Shown here: positions 1 to 8,231 of the stretch, piece by piece
How positions within the stretch are numbered: the stretch's first letter is position 1
How the letters are laid out: every line of letters begins with the position of its first letter
Assembly: GCF_000317515.1 (NCBI RefSeq)
Contig: NC_019740.1
Location: 1-64,000 of the forward strand
Reading direction: 5' to 3'
Source of the DNA: Allocoleopsis franciscana PCC 7113
GTDB lineage: Bacteria > Cyanobacteriota > Cyanobacteriia > Cyanobacteriales > Coleofasciculaceae
DNA: 64,000 nt
Position numbers and translations under genes: made by a program
The notes under the pieces: model-generated
What the model was told of the DNA's origin: nothing
Databases searched by the model: none
Seen by the model: only the letters and a program-made list of their open reading frames with translations

Positions 1-232
1 ACTCGGATGACTTTTTGGTATGCAGACCTAACCCACTCAAACTAACGGCTACTGTTTCATCCAACTTCTAGCCAAGGAATGAGGTTAATGTTAATTCAAC
101 CCTTAGATAGACCATTAGATAAAGTATCGCACTTCATTAGTCAGAGGAGAGGGGACTTCTCAATCTTTAGGATGGCTTTAGGGCAGAAAGCTTCAAAACA
201 CGTTTGAGTAGTCTTACATAAGGATAAGAGAA
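1..232. other. Left-edge noncoding stretch
   Basis: I see no gene here. The stretch is AT-rich and leads into a truncated dehydrogenase gene. It probably carries that gene's promoter, but I could not pick out a convincing -35/-10 pair. Confidence 0.4.
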
Positions 233-730
233 ATGGACAATTCGTTGAGCCGCCCCTTGGCTGTGGTGACGGGAGCCTCTAACGGCATCGGCTACGAACT
301 CGCCAAACAGTTTGCCCAAAACGGCTTCGATCTCCTCGTCACAGCTACTGGACCGAGTATCAATGAAGCCGCTCAAGCCTTCGAGGGGCTGGGTGCCAAG
401 GTTGAGACGGTGCAGGCAGATCTGGCTACGTATGACGGTGTTGAGACACTTTACAACCAGATTAAGGCGACTGGTCGAGCGGTGGAGGCGATCGCCATCA
501 ACGCGGGTGTTGGCGTCGGCGGTGATTTTGCTCGCGAGACTGACCTGAAGGACGAGCTTAATCTCATCAACCTGAACGTCGTGTCATCTGTGCATCTCGC
601 CAAACGGGTCGTGAAGGACATGGTCGAACGCGGCAAGGGTCGCATCCTCTTCACTTCATCCATCGCTGCCATCATGCCCGGACCGTTTGAGGCCGTCTAC
701 CTCACTGAGCCTGGGTCGGCAAACAAGTAA
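233..730 (+). pseudogene. Truncated short-chain dehydrogenase/reductase (SDR)
   Basis: The 165 residues begin like a classical SDR. The nucleotide-binding motif TGASNGIG is at about residues 14-21, the NAGVG-like motif is near residue 86, and FTSSIA is near residue 142. SDR proteins are usually 240-280 residues and carry a catalytic YxxxK. Here the reading frame departs from the family just after FEAVY and ends twelve residues later, so the Lys and the substrate-binding C-terminal third are missing. No other frame downstream resumes the SDR. I infer a broken remnant. The start at 233 is supported by the purine-rich stretch aaggataagag upstream. Substrate unknown. Confidence 0.75.
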
Positions 731-769
731 GCGGGCGAGACGAGAGCGACCTCCAGTCGTAACATTACA

Positions 770-801
770 AAAGGCAAGCCAGCTTAATCATGTTTGCCTT
801 T
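770..801 (+). terminator. Hairpin after the SDR remnant
   Basis: Inverted arms AAAGGCAA (770-777) and TTGCCTTT (794-801) can pair 40 bp after the SDR stop. There is no T-run beyond that in the second arm, so termination is only possible, not shown. Confidence 0.35.
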
Positions 802-957
802 CAGCTCCACATAGGCACAGCTTGAGCGAGTTCTAGGGCAAATAAGGGGCGATGCGATCGCTCGATTTGGTCAAAAGTTCTTTTCACGACATCAACGGGC
901 GTAGCCATAACGCCATTTACTACTCATGAAACAGTAAAACATTTAACATATAGAGGA

Positions 958-1446
958 CTAAGTTTTGATGTGTGCAACATCGTTATTCAGTTGAGGGTTA
1001 GGCACGTCGAAAATCACCTCGAACTCAGATGCTGGCATATACCGATGTAAAAACCGACGATGGTCTTCTGCATCTTGCCTGTTAAAAAAACGGGCTACTG
1101 TGTAACGTCGAGCATCGGGTAACAGCCGGACAATTGCCCAAGGTCGAGAATAATCTTCAGATTGTTGCACTCGTTGATCGGTTGTGGCTTGCCCTGGTTT
1201 GGGTGTGAGGGCATTTTGGACAATCGCCCACATTTTCTCCCGTGCTGGGCTGGAATCATTCGGTATCAAACTCCAATCGCCCACGGGGGCGGGTAGCCAG
1301 GTGAGAGTATAATCGTCCTGACCCTCTTGGGAAAGCTGCCAGGAGAGACGGCGGGATTGTTTCTTGCACTGATAACCTTGTTGGCGAAAAACGGCACAAA
1401 TCTGTTCGCCTTCTTTATTGAGGCGAAGCCAATCCGAATGTTTCAT
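958..1446 (-). CDS. Cassette protein C, first copy (unknown function)
   Basis: 162 residues that I do not recognise. It is clearly homologous to the protein at 14671-15114. Both begin MKHSDWLRL. Both share the C-terminal block RPWAIVRLLPDARRYTVA followed by FFNRQDA, an LHR(Y/F)MPA segment and EFE(V/I)(I/V)FD. The middle, around the T-rich linker, is variable. It looks like a small soluble two-part protein with no signal peptide or membrane segment. It is the last gene of an A-B-C cassette read on the minus strand, about 280 bp after gene B. The repeated gene order argues that the three proteins act together. Function unknown. Confidence 0.8.
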   Translation of the reverse strand: MKHSDWLRLNKEGEQICAVFRQQGYQCKKQSRRLSWQLSQEGQDDYTLTWLPAPVGDWSLIPNDSSPAREKMWAIVQNALTPKPGQATTDQRVQQSEDYSRPWAIVRLLPDARRYTVARFFNRQDAEDHRRFLHRYMPASEFEVIFDVPNPQLNNDVAHIKT

Positions 1447-1526
1447 TGGTCTAAAAGGGTGTAATCGGTAAATCAGGGTGAGCGCTCTTAAGATGGGATT
1501 TCAGCGCTTTTGATGTTGAGAAAAAA

Positions 1527-1563
1527 GCGACCGCTCTTGTCACGAGCTCATAAGAGCGATCGC
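1527..1563. repeat. Hairpin between cassette genes B and C
   Basis: An imperfect palindrome pairs GCGAccGCTCTT with AAGAGCgaTCGC around a short loop. A related hairpin with AAGCGCTCT/AGAGCGCTT arms sits between the same two genes in the second cassette (14538-14588). It may act as a terminator or RNA-processing site that sets the level of gene C relative to A and B. Confidence 0.5.
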
Positions 1564-1726
1564 CTGCCACAAGCTTGTAATAACATGGAAATTGATACAA
1601 AAATCACACGACTACTGTTCCATAGGCACAACACAGAATATCTAGATGGACTGTAGTTACCCTAATTTGAGAATGTGTGGCAAAAATATGGGATTTTCCT
1701 ATTGACATCCTCATGATTTTCTGTAT

Positions 1727-2023
1727 CTACCGACCGAGACAGAGACGATGCAAAAGCGTCTCTGGGATGTCTTCGTAGCATTCCAACAAGATATCCGCCA
1801 GAGCCAAATACCACTTGTGGTAATGTCTGGGGGGTTGGTAATGGCGTCCTCGCCGAAACCACTGGTTAACCGTTGTGATGTCACACCGACATAGCTGCGA
1901 CATTTGCTCGTAGGTCACATCCCATTTCTCATAAAATTGGCGAGGGGTCATTTCCAGTCGGCAGTTGGCAAAACGCGCAATGAGCCGTAGTTCTCGCTCA
2001 CCGATGGGGCGGGGATTTCTCAT
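1727..2023 (-). CDS. Cassette protein B, first copy: small helix-turn-helix protein
   Basis: 98 residues starting MRNPRPIGERELRL. Residues about 25-60 (MTPRQFYEKWDVTYEQMSQL, then TTVNQWFRRG) look like a helix-turn-helix in which the last helix reads TTVNQWF. The start codon overlaps the stop of gene A by ATGA (2020-2023), so translation is coupled. The open frame extends upstream to 2182, but that extension overlaps gene A and is Cys-rich, so I chose the internal ATG. The second copy, at 14091-14393, shares MTPRQFYxKWxVTYE. It is probably the DNA-binding member or autoregulator of the cassette; this is inferred. Confidence 0.8.
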   Translation of the reverse strand: MRNPRPIGERELRLIARFANCRLEMTPRQFYEKWDVTYEQMSQLCRCDITTVNQWFRRGRHYQPPRHYHKWYLALADILLECYEDIPETLLHRLCLGR

Positions 2024-2565
2024 GATTCCTCCCCGATTCGCGCTAAGTCCTCTTCCCAAGCAGTGGCAGCAACAACCCAAGCAGCACTTGAACTCGTGGA
2101 ATCGAGCCACAGAATGTAACGCCACATCCAACAGCAGCGGTGAGGGGCATAGTTGTAGAAGCGCCCAATCACCACTCCCCATTCGGAGCTGTTCACGGAA
2201 ACTATCGCCCCAAATTCAAACCGGGGTTTTGGTGCGTTATTAGGAAAGTCAGACGGTAAGGAAGCTGACTGGGGAAACTCTAGGGTAATGGGACGAGAAA
2301 ATACATCGGCGTTGCCGTGACGGTGAGCATTGAAATAACCACTCATGAGCTTTCCGTTGAGGCTACCCGTTAGCTGATTGATGAGTAGGGCGGCAATTGA
2401 GTCGAGTTCCTCTGGCTCTAGGTGTAGCTCTTGGGCATTGAAGTCAGCATCTTGAAAATGACTCAGCGTTTCGAGAAGTTCGGTGATACCGAAATCGTCT
2501 AGGGCTTGCTGATAAGCACAAGAACTCCCTGCCAGATACTCTGACGAGGGTTGATTGTTTGGCAT
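2020..2565 (-). CDS. Cassette protein A, first copy (unknown function)
   Basis: 181 residues with start MPNNQPSSEY, chosen because GGAGGT lies 8 bases upstream on the minus strand. Homologous to 13462-14001. Both have YQQALDDFGI near the N-terminus, a helical middle (ALLINQLTGSLN versus MLIERLTTSLN), and a Trp-rich C-terminal block WG(V/I)V(I/L)GRFY.YA.HRC...WWKY-like, ending TAWEEDL. That C-terminal block resembles a small beta-barrel such as an SH3-like fold, but this is a guess. First gene of the A-B-C cassette. No known family recognised. Confidence 0.8.
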   Translation of the reverse strand: MPNNQPSSEYLAGSSCAYQQALDDFGITELLETLSHFQDADFNAQELHLEPEELDSIAALLINQLTGSLNGKLMSGYFNAHRHGNADVFSRPITLEFPQSASLPSDFPNNAPKPRFEFGAIVSVNSSEWGVVIGRFYNYAPHRCCWMWRYILWLDSTSSSAAWVVAATAWEEDLARIGEES

Positions 2566-2752
2566 GATTAAAGAACCTCCATGAACATTTGGAGTTAGCC
2601 GCGCTTTCCGGCTTCCCAACCACTAAGCGCGGCTTTTCCATCCTGAAATAATTATGTACATAACAAATACAAGAGTCAAATTAGGGAAATGACATCAGTT
2701 ATGGCTATAATCCCCGTCGAGAGAGACAACTTCAGCTAGTCAAAGCAAACTC

Positions 2753-2995
2753 ATGTCAGTAGAAAAAGGCGGCGAATCGGGACGACCTCTTAAGTGGGGT
2801 GAGCGAAAGGCAAGAACAACTTTTTCCCTCACCCCTTGGGCGATCGATGAACTCGATAAGATAGCGAAGAGATTCAACCTGAGTAAGTCAGAGCTAATTG
2901 AGCAGCTCACTCGCGGTCGATTTGTACTCATTCCAAAGGAGGGTGAGACGGCAGAAGTAATAAAAAAGCCCTCAGGCGGCACATCGCCTCTTTAA
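2753..2995 (+). CDS. Ribbon-helix-helix protein with possible -1 frameshift extension
   Basis: 80 residues in the zero frame. RTTFSLTPWAIDELDKIAKR followed by LSKSELIEQLTRG is a ribbon-helix-helix (CopG/MetJ-like) DNA-binding fold. The zero frame stops at 2995, but A AAA AAG in the correct phase at 2962-2968 could shift ribosomes into -1. They would then add ALRRHIASLNDEEC... and a charged, probably coiled tail ending ...NSDEDES at 3096, about 114 residues in all. It may be a plasmid-type regulator that works with the partition genes just downstream. It could also simply be a frameshifted gene. Confidence 0.75.
   Translation: MSVEKGGESGRPLKWGERKARTTFSLTPWAIDELDKIAKRFNLSKSELIEQLTRGRFVLIPKEGETAEVIKKPSGGTSPL
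2962..2988 (+). promoter_or_regulatory. Candidate programmed -1 frameshift signal
   Basis: The heptamer A AAA AAG is phased as X XXY YYZ relative to the gene starting at 2753 (codons ATA AAA AAG). Five bases later AGGCG-gcacat-CGCCT forms a 5-bp stem. This is the classical slippery-site plus stimulator layout, as in bacterial dnaX. The -1 frame then stays open for 42 codons to TGA at 3094-3096, which overlaps the ATG of the next small frame. Confidence 0.5.
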
Positions 2996-3092
2996 ACGAT
3001 GAAGAATGCCAGCAGGAAATAGCTACAGAGAAAGAAGCCGCAGAAGTCTGGCTCAAACAGCTAGAGGAAGTAAATTCAGACGAAGATGAATC

Positions 3093-3218
3093 ATGACCCA
3101 AACCCGTATGCACTTACTCACCCCTATTCAGGGCTATACCAAGCGTGGTGTTCTACACGCGCCGCCCACGATTATTTTCGGCAATGTGCAAGATAAGCAA
3201 GACACAGATTTCCCCTAG
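3093..3218 (+). CDS. Small ORF coupled to the frameshifted RHH gene
   Basis: 41 residues, MTQTRMHLLTPIQGYTKRGV then LHAPPTIIFG and so on. Its ATG overlaps the stop of the -1 reading of the preceding gene (ATGA, 3093-3096), which is the usual sign of translational coupling. I do not recognise the product. It is short and could be spurious, but the overlap supports both it and the frameshift. Confidence 0.4.
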   Translation: MTQTRMHLLTPIQGYTKRGVLHAPPTIIFGNVQDKQDTDFP

Positions 3219-3238
3219 AACGAAGTGTACGCTACTCG

Positions 3239-3286
3239 ACATTTAGACATTCAAACATTTAGACATTTAAACATTTAGACATCTGA
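3239..3286. repeat. Three 16-bp iteron-like direct repeats
   Basis: ACATTTAGACATTCAA, ACATTTAGACATTTAA and ACATTTAGACATCTGA follow each other without gaps; the third overlaps the 3' end of the RHH partition gene. The core ACATYYAGACAT also occurs in the palindrome upstream of parA (4186-4225). The likely role is a centromere (parC/parS-like) or operator bound by the small RHH protein encoded next to it. Confidence 0.75.
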
Positions 3287-3544
3287 ATGTTCACTTCTCG
3301 ACTTCAACCACTGCTCGACCAACTCTTTAACGATGTCGCTCATCTCCCGCTCCTCATCCGCCGCCGCCGCTTTAAGTTGCTTGTGCAGTTGCTTGGGGAG
3401 GTAAACCGTCGTGCGTACATAATCAGGGTCGGTGCTTTTGGACTTACGCACTGGTTTGGAATCCGTTGGCTCTCTTGTCTGCTTTTTTTGTTTGGTTGCA
3501 CCAAATAGAGCATCAAACCGAGTACTGTCTTTTTTGTTAGTCAT
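3275..3544 (-). CDS. Small RHH partition protein (ParG/ParB-like)
   Basis: 89 residues. A basic, disordered N-terminus (residues 1-40) is followed by YVRTTVYLPKQLHKQLKAAA and a second helix, EMSDIVKELVEQWL. This is a ribbon-helix-helix domain like those of the small centromere-binding partners of ParA. Its ATG overlaps the parA stop by 4 bp (3541-3544), so the two are made as a pair. Direct repeats at 3239-3286 and a palindrome at 4186-4225 are its probable binding sites, for partition and for autoregulation. Confidence 0.8.
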   Translation of the reverse strand: MTNKKDSTRFDALFGATKQKKQTREPTDSKPVRKSKSTDPDYVRTTVYLPKQLHKQLKAAAADEEREMSDIVKELVEQWLKSRSEHSDV

Positions 3545-4134
3545 GGCAGAATCTCTTTTCCCACTTCAAAGTAACAACGCCAAGCTATACCCGCGTAGGA
3601 GTCGCCTTTGACTTGATTGACGGGTACACCTTCTAAGGCCGCTTTTTGAAACACAGCAAGGCGTCTAATACCTGTGCTGAACATGGGCAGTTCAACTTTA
3701 GCGATCGCATTTTTGGCCTCTTCACCGGTCTTGTTCGGGTGTGGAGGGATGAGAGTCAAAAGAATTTTGTAGTTAGTCTTGAGACAATGAAGAGCCTCTA
3801 CCATCTGAAGTGTGGCACCGAGGGCTAAAGCATCGGGGCTGGTGGGCAGTACTAATAGGTCACAACCAGAAGCAATAATTTTGAGTTCATCCGGTGATGG
3901 TCTAGCCGGGGTGTCGATGATGATGTGTTCGTACTCACGCGCAAACTTCACGGCTTGCTTTTCATCCACGACTTTAAAAGGAAGATTGCCGCGACTCGCC
4001 CAGTCTAAAGCACTGCGGTTGAGGTCGCCGTCTACTAGCAGTGTGGGAGCTTTGTCCTGAAAGTATGCGGCTAGGTGCAGCGCGGAGGTGGTTTTCCCCA
4101 CTCCCCCTTTGAAACTGGCAACTGTGACGATCAT
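3541..4134 (-). CDS. parA: ParA-family partition ATPase
   Basis: 197 residues, the short ParA/Soj/MinD type found on plasmids. Deviant Walker A KGGVGKTT is at residues 9-16 (MIVTVASFKGGVGKTT), Walker A' is LLVDGDLNRS near residues 33-42, and Walker B is HIIIDTPARP near residue 70. It should bind ATP and nucleoid DNA and move the plasmid copy bound by the RHH partner. There is no extra N-terminal DNA-binding domain, so transcription control probably falls to the RHH protein. Transcribed from the palindrome-containing gap at 4135-4300. Confidence 0.9.
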   Translation of the reverse strand: MIVTVASFKGGVGKTTSALHLAAYFQDKAPTLLVDGDLNRSALDWASRGNLPFKVVDEKQAVKFAREYEHIIIDTPARPSPDELKIIASGCDLLVLPTSPDALALGATLQMVEALHCLKTNYKILLTLIPPHPNKTGEEAKNAIAKVELPMFSTGIRRLAVFQKAALEGVPVNQVKGDSYAGIAWRCYFEVGKEILP

Positions 4135-4185
4135 TGCCTTTACCTGGTCTTGGATAGAGAGATTTTAACGCAGATCTGAACGTTT

Positions 4186-4225
4186 AAACATCCAGACATC
4201 TAGATTTTTAAATGTCTGGATGTTT
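4186..4225. promoter_or_regulatory. Palindromic operator/centromere upstream of parA
   Basis: Perfect 14-bp inverted arms AAACATCCAGACAT (4186-4199) and ATGTCTGGATGTTT (4212-4225), about 50 bp upstream of the parA start. The half-site resembles the 16-bp direct repeats at 3239-3286. I infer a site for the RHH partition protein. Confidence 0.7.
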
Positions 4226-4300
4226 GTGTAAGTGGAGATATCTAGACTCAGAGCAGACTGACCCAATGCTTTGCTTCCTCAGTTATTGCTTGCCTTTTTG

Positions 4301-7300
4301 TTAGACTCCTTGCTCCCGGAGAATTCGACTTTTTACATCTTCGGGCAACCTTTCATCATTCAAGAGCACATTCAGCAAAGGCGCGTTTTTCCCTTGAGCG
4401 TGGACGATCGCGACCGCAACGGCACACATATTCGCCACGGGGAGCACCCGATCGCCGATAACAAAATCATCTCGGACAATTTGCTCCAACAATTTATCAT
4501 TATGTTTAGCTAATTTATTCAGAAGTCCTGTAATCACTAACTTATCGATTTTGCGACTGATATCGGTTGACCGCAAAAGGGCACGCGTATGTTCAGCGAG
4601 TTGGGGCATCAACCTGACATCTTTCAGATTCGTCATTTGATTCAAACTGATGAAGGCTGAATGAGCCACCATGTCAAGAGTTTTTTGATTTTTTTCGTTG
4701 ACCAGGTTATGAGTTAAATTCAAAGCGGCTTCCGCTAACGCTAAGGAAATAGAAACATTTCCCGAAAGATGATTCCAAATTAAACAGTTCAGTAATTTAT
4801 ATAAAAGCAGCACCACCTCTGGAGCCTGCTCGTTAGCTAATGTATCGAAGACGGTGAGAATTTCTGGCTCGGTAACTTCTAAACCAGAGTCAATAGCGGC
4901 TATTAATGCCTTTAAACAGTTCTGACGCACTCCAACTATTTTAGAGCGAGCTAATACTGGAAGCAGTTGAGAAACATTTATTGATTTGTGTTGTTCGGCA
5001 AAAGCGAGAATTATCCAGGATGCATCACGGGCAACATCGATAGACTCATCTAAACAAAATTGCAGGATGTTAGAGAGAGCGAATGATGAGCCATGTTCGG
5101 CTTGACGCTGGTAAATTTTTAATAAGGCTGACCGGGATTCTTTAGATTTTGCCGTTTGCTGGAGATAGGGTTCTAGCTGTTCGGGAATGTGGCTGAGTTT
5201 TTTAAGAATTGGATTGGTTTGGTTTTGGGGTAAATTGGGGAGCAACTGTTGGAGGAGTTGTCCGAGTAGGTGTTGTACTGGGGGAGAATCAGTTGCCAGT
5301 GCATCAATGACACGAATTAATTCGATAGGATGTTGATGAACTAAAGGGACAACCCATTGAGCTAAAGCTAATCTTAATTCTGGGTCTACTTGAGATTTTC
5401 CTCGAATTGGAGCGGCAATTTCTCTCAAGAGGGTCGATAGTGATGATATCCGGTTTTGCAGAAGGGTTGTGATAGGAATTTTCAATAAAATAGAAGCCAC
5501 TTTGTTGCTGGCTCCACTATTGATAGCTTCTTGAATCGCGATGAGATTGCAGCGATTAAAATCTTTAGATTCTTGGGATTGACTATCTGTAAATAGATGT
5601 TCGATTAAGGTTTCCAATACGTCTGGAACTAAGGCAGCTTGTTGACCGACAACGCCTGCCACTACTGAAGTCCAATCTTTGTCAAGGGGAGTGTGGAGGG
5701 CTTCAACCCAGGAGGTTCCAAAGGGTGAATCGGGCGAGGAGAGCCAGTTGGGAAGTAAATACTTGAGCAGTTCTTTTACTTTTTCCTTTTCCCGGCATTG
5801 CTCGGAAGCGGGTTTTTGCACAATCGCTAGAAGCAATTCTCGTTGGATTAATTCAGGGACTCCAGGCTTTAAATAAAGGTCAACGACCAGAGAACGAACG
5901 TTGCCACCAAATATAAAATAATAGTCTGTTAAAAGGGAAAGAACATCTAAGTCAATTTGGCGTTCCCAATGTGGAAGAGCTTTATTGTAATAAGTTGCGA
6001 TTAGTTGACCATAGATATGGTATAATTCTTGTTGGCTATCGAGCGCTTTTGCTGTTCGGTTTTTGACGGCGTCTAAGGCTTGTTGAAAGCGATCGCGTTT
6101 GGCTGTGTTTAGGCGAGTTAACAGTTCACCCGCTATCTCGGTTGTCTTGTTAATCAGTTCTCGGCCGACTTTTTCTAGGAGTTTTACAATGATTTGCCAG
6201 ACCATTTCCCCGTGACGGTTGGGGGCGGAATTGGCGGCAATCAGCAGTGCTTCTTGGTAAGCGTAGTCTTTTGTGAGTGCGATCGCCAGCAAGGGGAGTA
6301 AGATTGAGGAGGACTCTGGTTCGCTGCGGGATACTGAGGCGAAGGCAACGGAGCGAAACGGGAGTAGTTGGGTTTTGTCCAACTCGTCACAAATCTGGTA
6401 AAATTCGCTCAAACTCACGAGAGTCAACAGTTGACGAAAGACTGCCCAGATATAGTATTTCGAGTAAGTGTTTTGTGAGGCTTTGAGTTCATTTTTTAAC
6501 TGTTTTCGGGCGCATTCTCCGGAATCTGTGGAGTAAAGCCAGCGAGCGATGGCGTATTCTAAAAAGGTTTGGTGGAAAAAGACTATTCGCTTCCCGCCGA
6601 TTTCTTTGATGACTCCGTCACTTTTTAGTTCGGAGTAGGCCAAAAATTCGGTTTCATCTAAGTTGAGATTGCTTTCATACAGAGAGTCTCGCAGGCGTTC
6701 GTCGGACTTTTTGTACATCGCCTCCGCAATCTCCAGGCACAGCTTTTCTTTGGCGAGGCAGACTTGCATTGAGGGCAAATTCTTCCGGACTTTGGCAATT
6801 TTCCAATCCCAATACTTGGCGTAGAGTTGGCTAACGGTTAAGTCTTCTGGGACGTTTTCTTCTTGGGCAAATAAATCGCACAGTAACGCCAAGAGTAAGG
6901 GGTTGCGGGTAATTTCTTGCAGGGATTGACTGTCGGCGGAAAGGGCAATAATTTTATCGGCAAATTCTTCACCGCTACGGGTGGCATTAGCTTTTTGTTT
7001 GATTTTGACGAATTCGCGTGCTGCTTGTTTGACTTCGTCATTGTTGAAGAGGGGAATTTTGCAGCCATCGTTAACGCTGTGGCGAAACCCGGCAAAGCTT
7101 TCGTGATAGGGTTCAAAAAAGTAACTGTAATCTTGGTCGCGGCAGGTGAAGACGAGGGTGGTGCCAGATTCCAAGAGTTCAAATAGGAGGATGCGGAGGA
7201 CGGGAACGAGGGGTTTGGTTAAAACGATGTCTAGGGTGTCTAAAAGCAGCACGCCTTTGCCGTACTGTTGGTTGAGTTGTTGGGCAATCTGTGCAATTGA

Positions 7301-7915
7301 CTCTCTAGTGCCGCTAATTTTTTCTCCTAGTTCAGTGGCAAAGGTATCAACGGATTCAATCAGGTCGTCGCATCTTGCCAATGCTATCCAACCGGAGTTG
7401 GTGTTGGCTAGTTCTTCTTCTAGTTCATCGTAGATATTGCCGAGGATGGTGCTTTTGCCATATCCCGCCGAACCGATAATGGGAATCACGTTTTGTTTTT
7501 CGGCTTGAAGGCTGTGGCGGATGGCTTTGAGGCATTTTTCTAGGAGTGCTTCGCGGCGGATACGGGGCAGAATGTAGGGGTCTAAGGCGCGTCGGGTACG
7601 GGTGGCGTTGCGTTGTACCGTTGAGATGAGTGGGTCGGAAAAACTGACTGATGGTTCTTCGGACTCAGGTTCTTCTGCTGCTGGGTTGCTGGGTGATGGG
7701 GAAACGATTTCTTCCCAGTCTAGGTTCAGTTCTTGGCAAATTTCGATGAAGATTGAACGGTCAACGGGTCTGCCATTGAAGAATTTGTTGACGGTTGACC
7801 AGGAGGCGATTCCTCTTTCGTTGGCTAGTGCTTTTTGGGTTAGGTTGTTGCGGTTTAAGGCATTTTTCGCTTTTTCGATGCCTTGAGGGGATGCCTGAAG
7901 AGATCGTCCTGCCAT
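4301..7915 (-). CDS. STAND-type NTPase with N-terminal HTH
   Basis: 1204 residues. Residues about 10-70 form a Cro-like HTH (NNLTQKALANERGIASWSTV, then NKFFNGRPVDR). An acidic linker follows. The NACHT/NB-ARC-like NTPase has Walker A GSAGYGKST at 148-156 and Walker B GVLLLDTLDIVL at about 221-232. The rest, about 750 residues, is alpha-helical and repeat-like (HEAT/TPR style), the usual sensor region of STAND proteins. STAND proteins with this plan are often signalling ATPases, and some (the Avs group) are antiphage sensors. I see no N-terminal nuclease or protease effector, so DNA binding may be the output. Its place between a partition cassette and CRISPR arrays fits a defence role, but that is inferred. 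Confidence 0.75.
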   Translation of the reverse strand: MAGRSLQASPQGIEKAKNALNRNNLTQKALANERGIASWSTVNKFFNGRPVDRSIFIEICQELNLDWEEIVSPSPSNPAAEEPESEEPSVSFSDPLISTVQRNATRTRRALDPYILPRIRREALLEKCLKAIRHSLQAEKQNVIPIIGSAGYGKSTILGNIYDELEEELANTNSGWIALARCDDLIESVDTFATELGEKISGTRESIAQIAQQLNQQYGKGVLLLDTLDIVLTKPLVPVLRILLFELLESGTTLVFTCRDQDYSYFFEPYHESFAGFRHSVNDGCKIPLFNNDEVKQAAREFVKIKQKANATRSGEEFADKIIALSADSQSLQEITRNPLLLALLCDLFAQEENVPEDLTVSQLYAKYWDWKIAKVRKNLPSMQVCLAKEKLCLEIAEAMYKKSDERLRDSLYESNLNLDETEFLAYSELKSDGVIKEIGGKRIVFFHQTFLEYAIARWLYSTDSGECARKQLKNELKASQNTYSKYYIWAVFRQLLTLVSLSEFYQICDELDKTQLLPFRSVAFASVSRSEPESSSILLPLLAIALTKDYAYQEALLIAANSAPNRHGEMVWQIIVKLLEKVGRELINKTTEIAGELLTRLNTAKRDRFQQALDAVKNRTAKALDSQQELYHIYGQLIATYYNKALPHWERQIDLDVLSLLTDYYFIFGGNVRSLVVDLYLKPGVPELIQRELLLAIVQKPASEQCREKEKVKELLKYLLPNWLSSPDSPFGTSWVEALHTPLDKDWTSVVAGVVGQQAALVPDVLETLIEHLFTDSQSQESKDFNRCNLIAIQEAINSGASNKVASILLKIPITTLLQNRISSLSTLLREIAAPIRGKSQVDPELRLALAQWVVPLVHQHPIELIRVIDALATDSPPVQHLLGQLLQQLLPNLPQNQTNPILKKLSHIPEQLEPYLQQTAKSKESRSALLKIYQRQAEHGSSFALSNILQFCLDESIDVARDASWIILAFAEQHKSINVSQLLPVLARSKIVGVRQNCLKALIAAIDSGLEVTEPEILTVFDTLANEQAPEVVLLLYKLLNCLIWNHLSGNVSISLALAEAALNLTHNLVNEKNQKTLDMVAHSAFISLNQMTNLKDVRLMPQLAEHTRALLRSTDISRKIDKLVITGLLNKLAKHNDKLLEQIVRDDFVIGDRVLPVANMCAVAVAIVHAQGKNAPLLNVLLNDERLPEDVKSRILREQGV

Positions 7916-8047
7916 AGCACCCTGGATTTGAAAGGTTTAAGAGTTTGGCTTGACTTGATGGGTCAATTTTATCAGGCAATTGATTGGAACGTTGGTAATG
8001 TTGGAATTCGTTAATATTTCCCTGTCGTCTTTCAATCCACCTGTATG

Positions 8048-8231
8048 GTTTCCGTCCCCGTGAAGGGGAAGTGAATTGAAACCGTTGAATTCACATTCAC
8101 GGATGACGGAAGTAGCAGTGTGTTTCCGTCCCCGTGAAGGGGAAGTGAATTGAAACCATGGATGACAAGCCATGAGAATTCTTGCTCTGACTGATAGTTT
8201 CCGTCCCCGTGAAGGGGAAGTGAATTGAAAC
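8048..8231 (-). CRISPR. CRISPR array A (3 repeats)
   Basis: Three identical 35-bp repeats at 8048-8082, 8122-8156 and 8197-8231. Read on the minus strand they start GTTTCAATTCACTTCC and end ACGGGGACGGAAAC. The two spacers are 39 and 40 bp. The repeat differs at a few positions from those of arrays B and C. The leader lies at higher coordinates, so transcription runs on the minus strand toward the STAND gene. The small size, the interrupted leader and the damaged promoter box suggest a decaying array. Confidence 0.95.

Noticed and set aside
731-957. Continuation of the SDR gene in another frame
   Set aside because: No frame after 730 resumes SDR-like sequence, so the gene is truncated rather than merely frameshifted.
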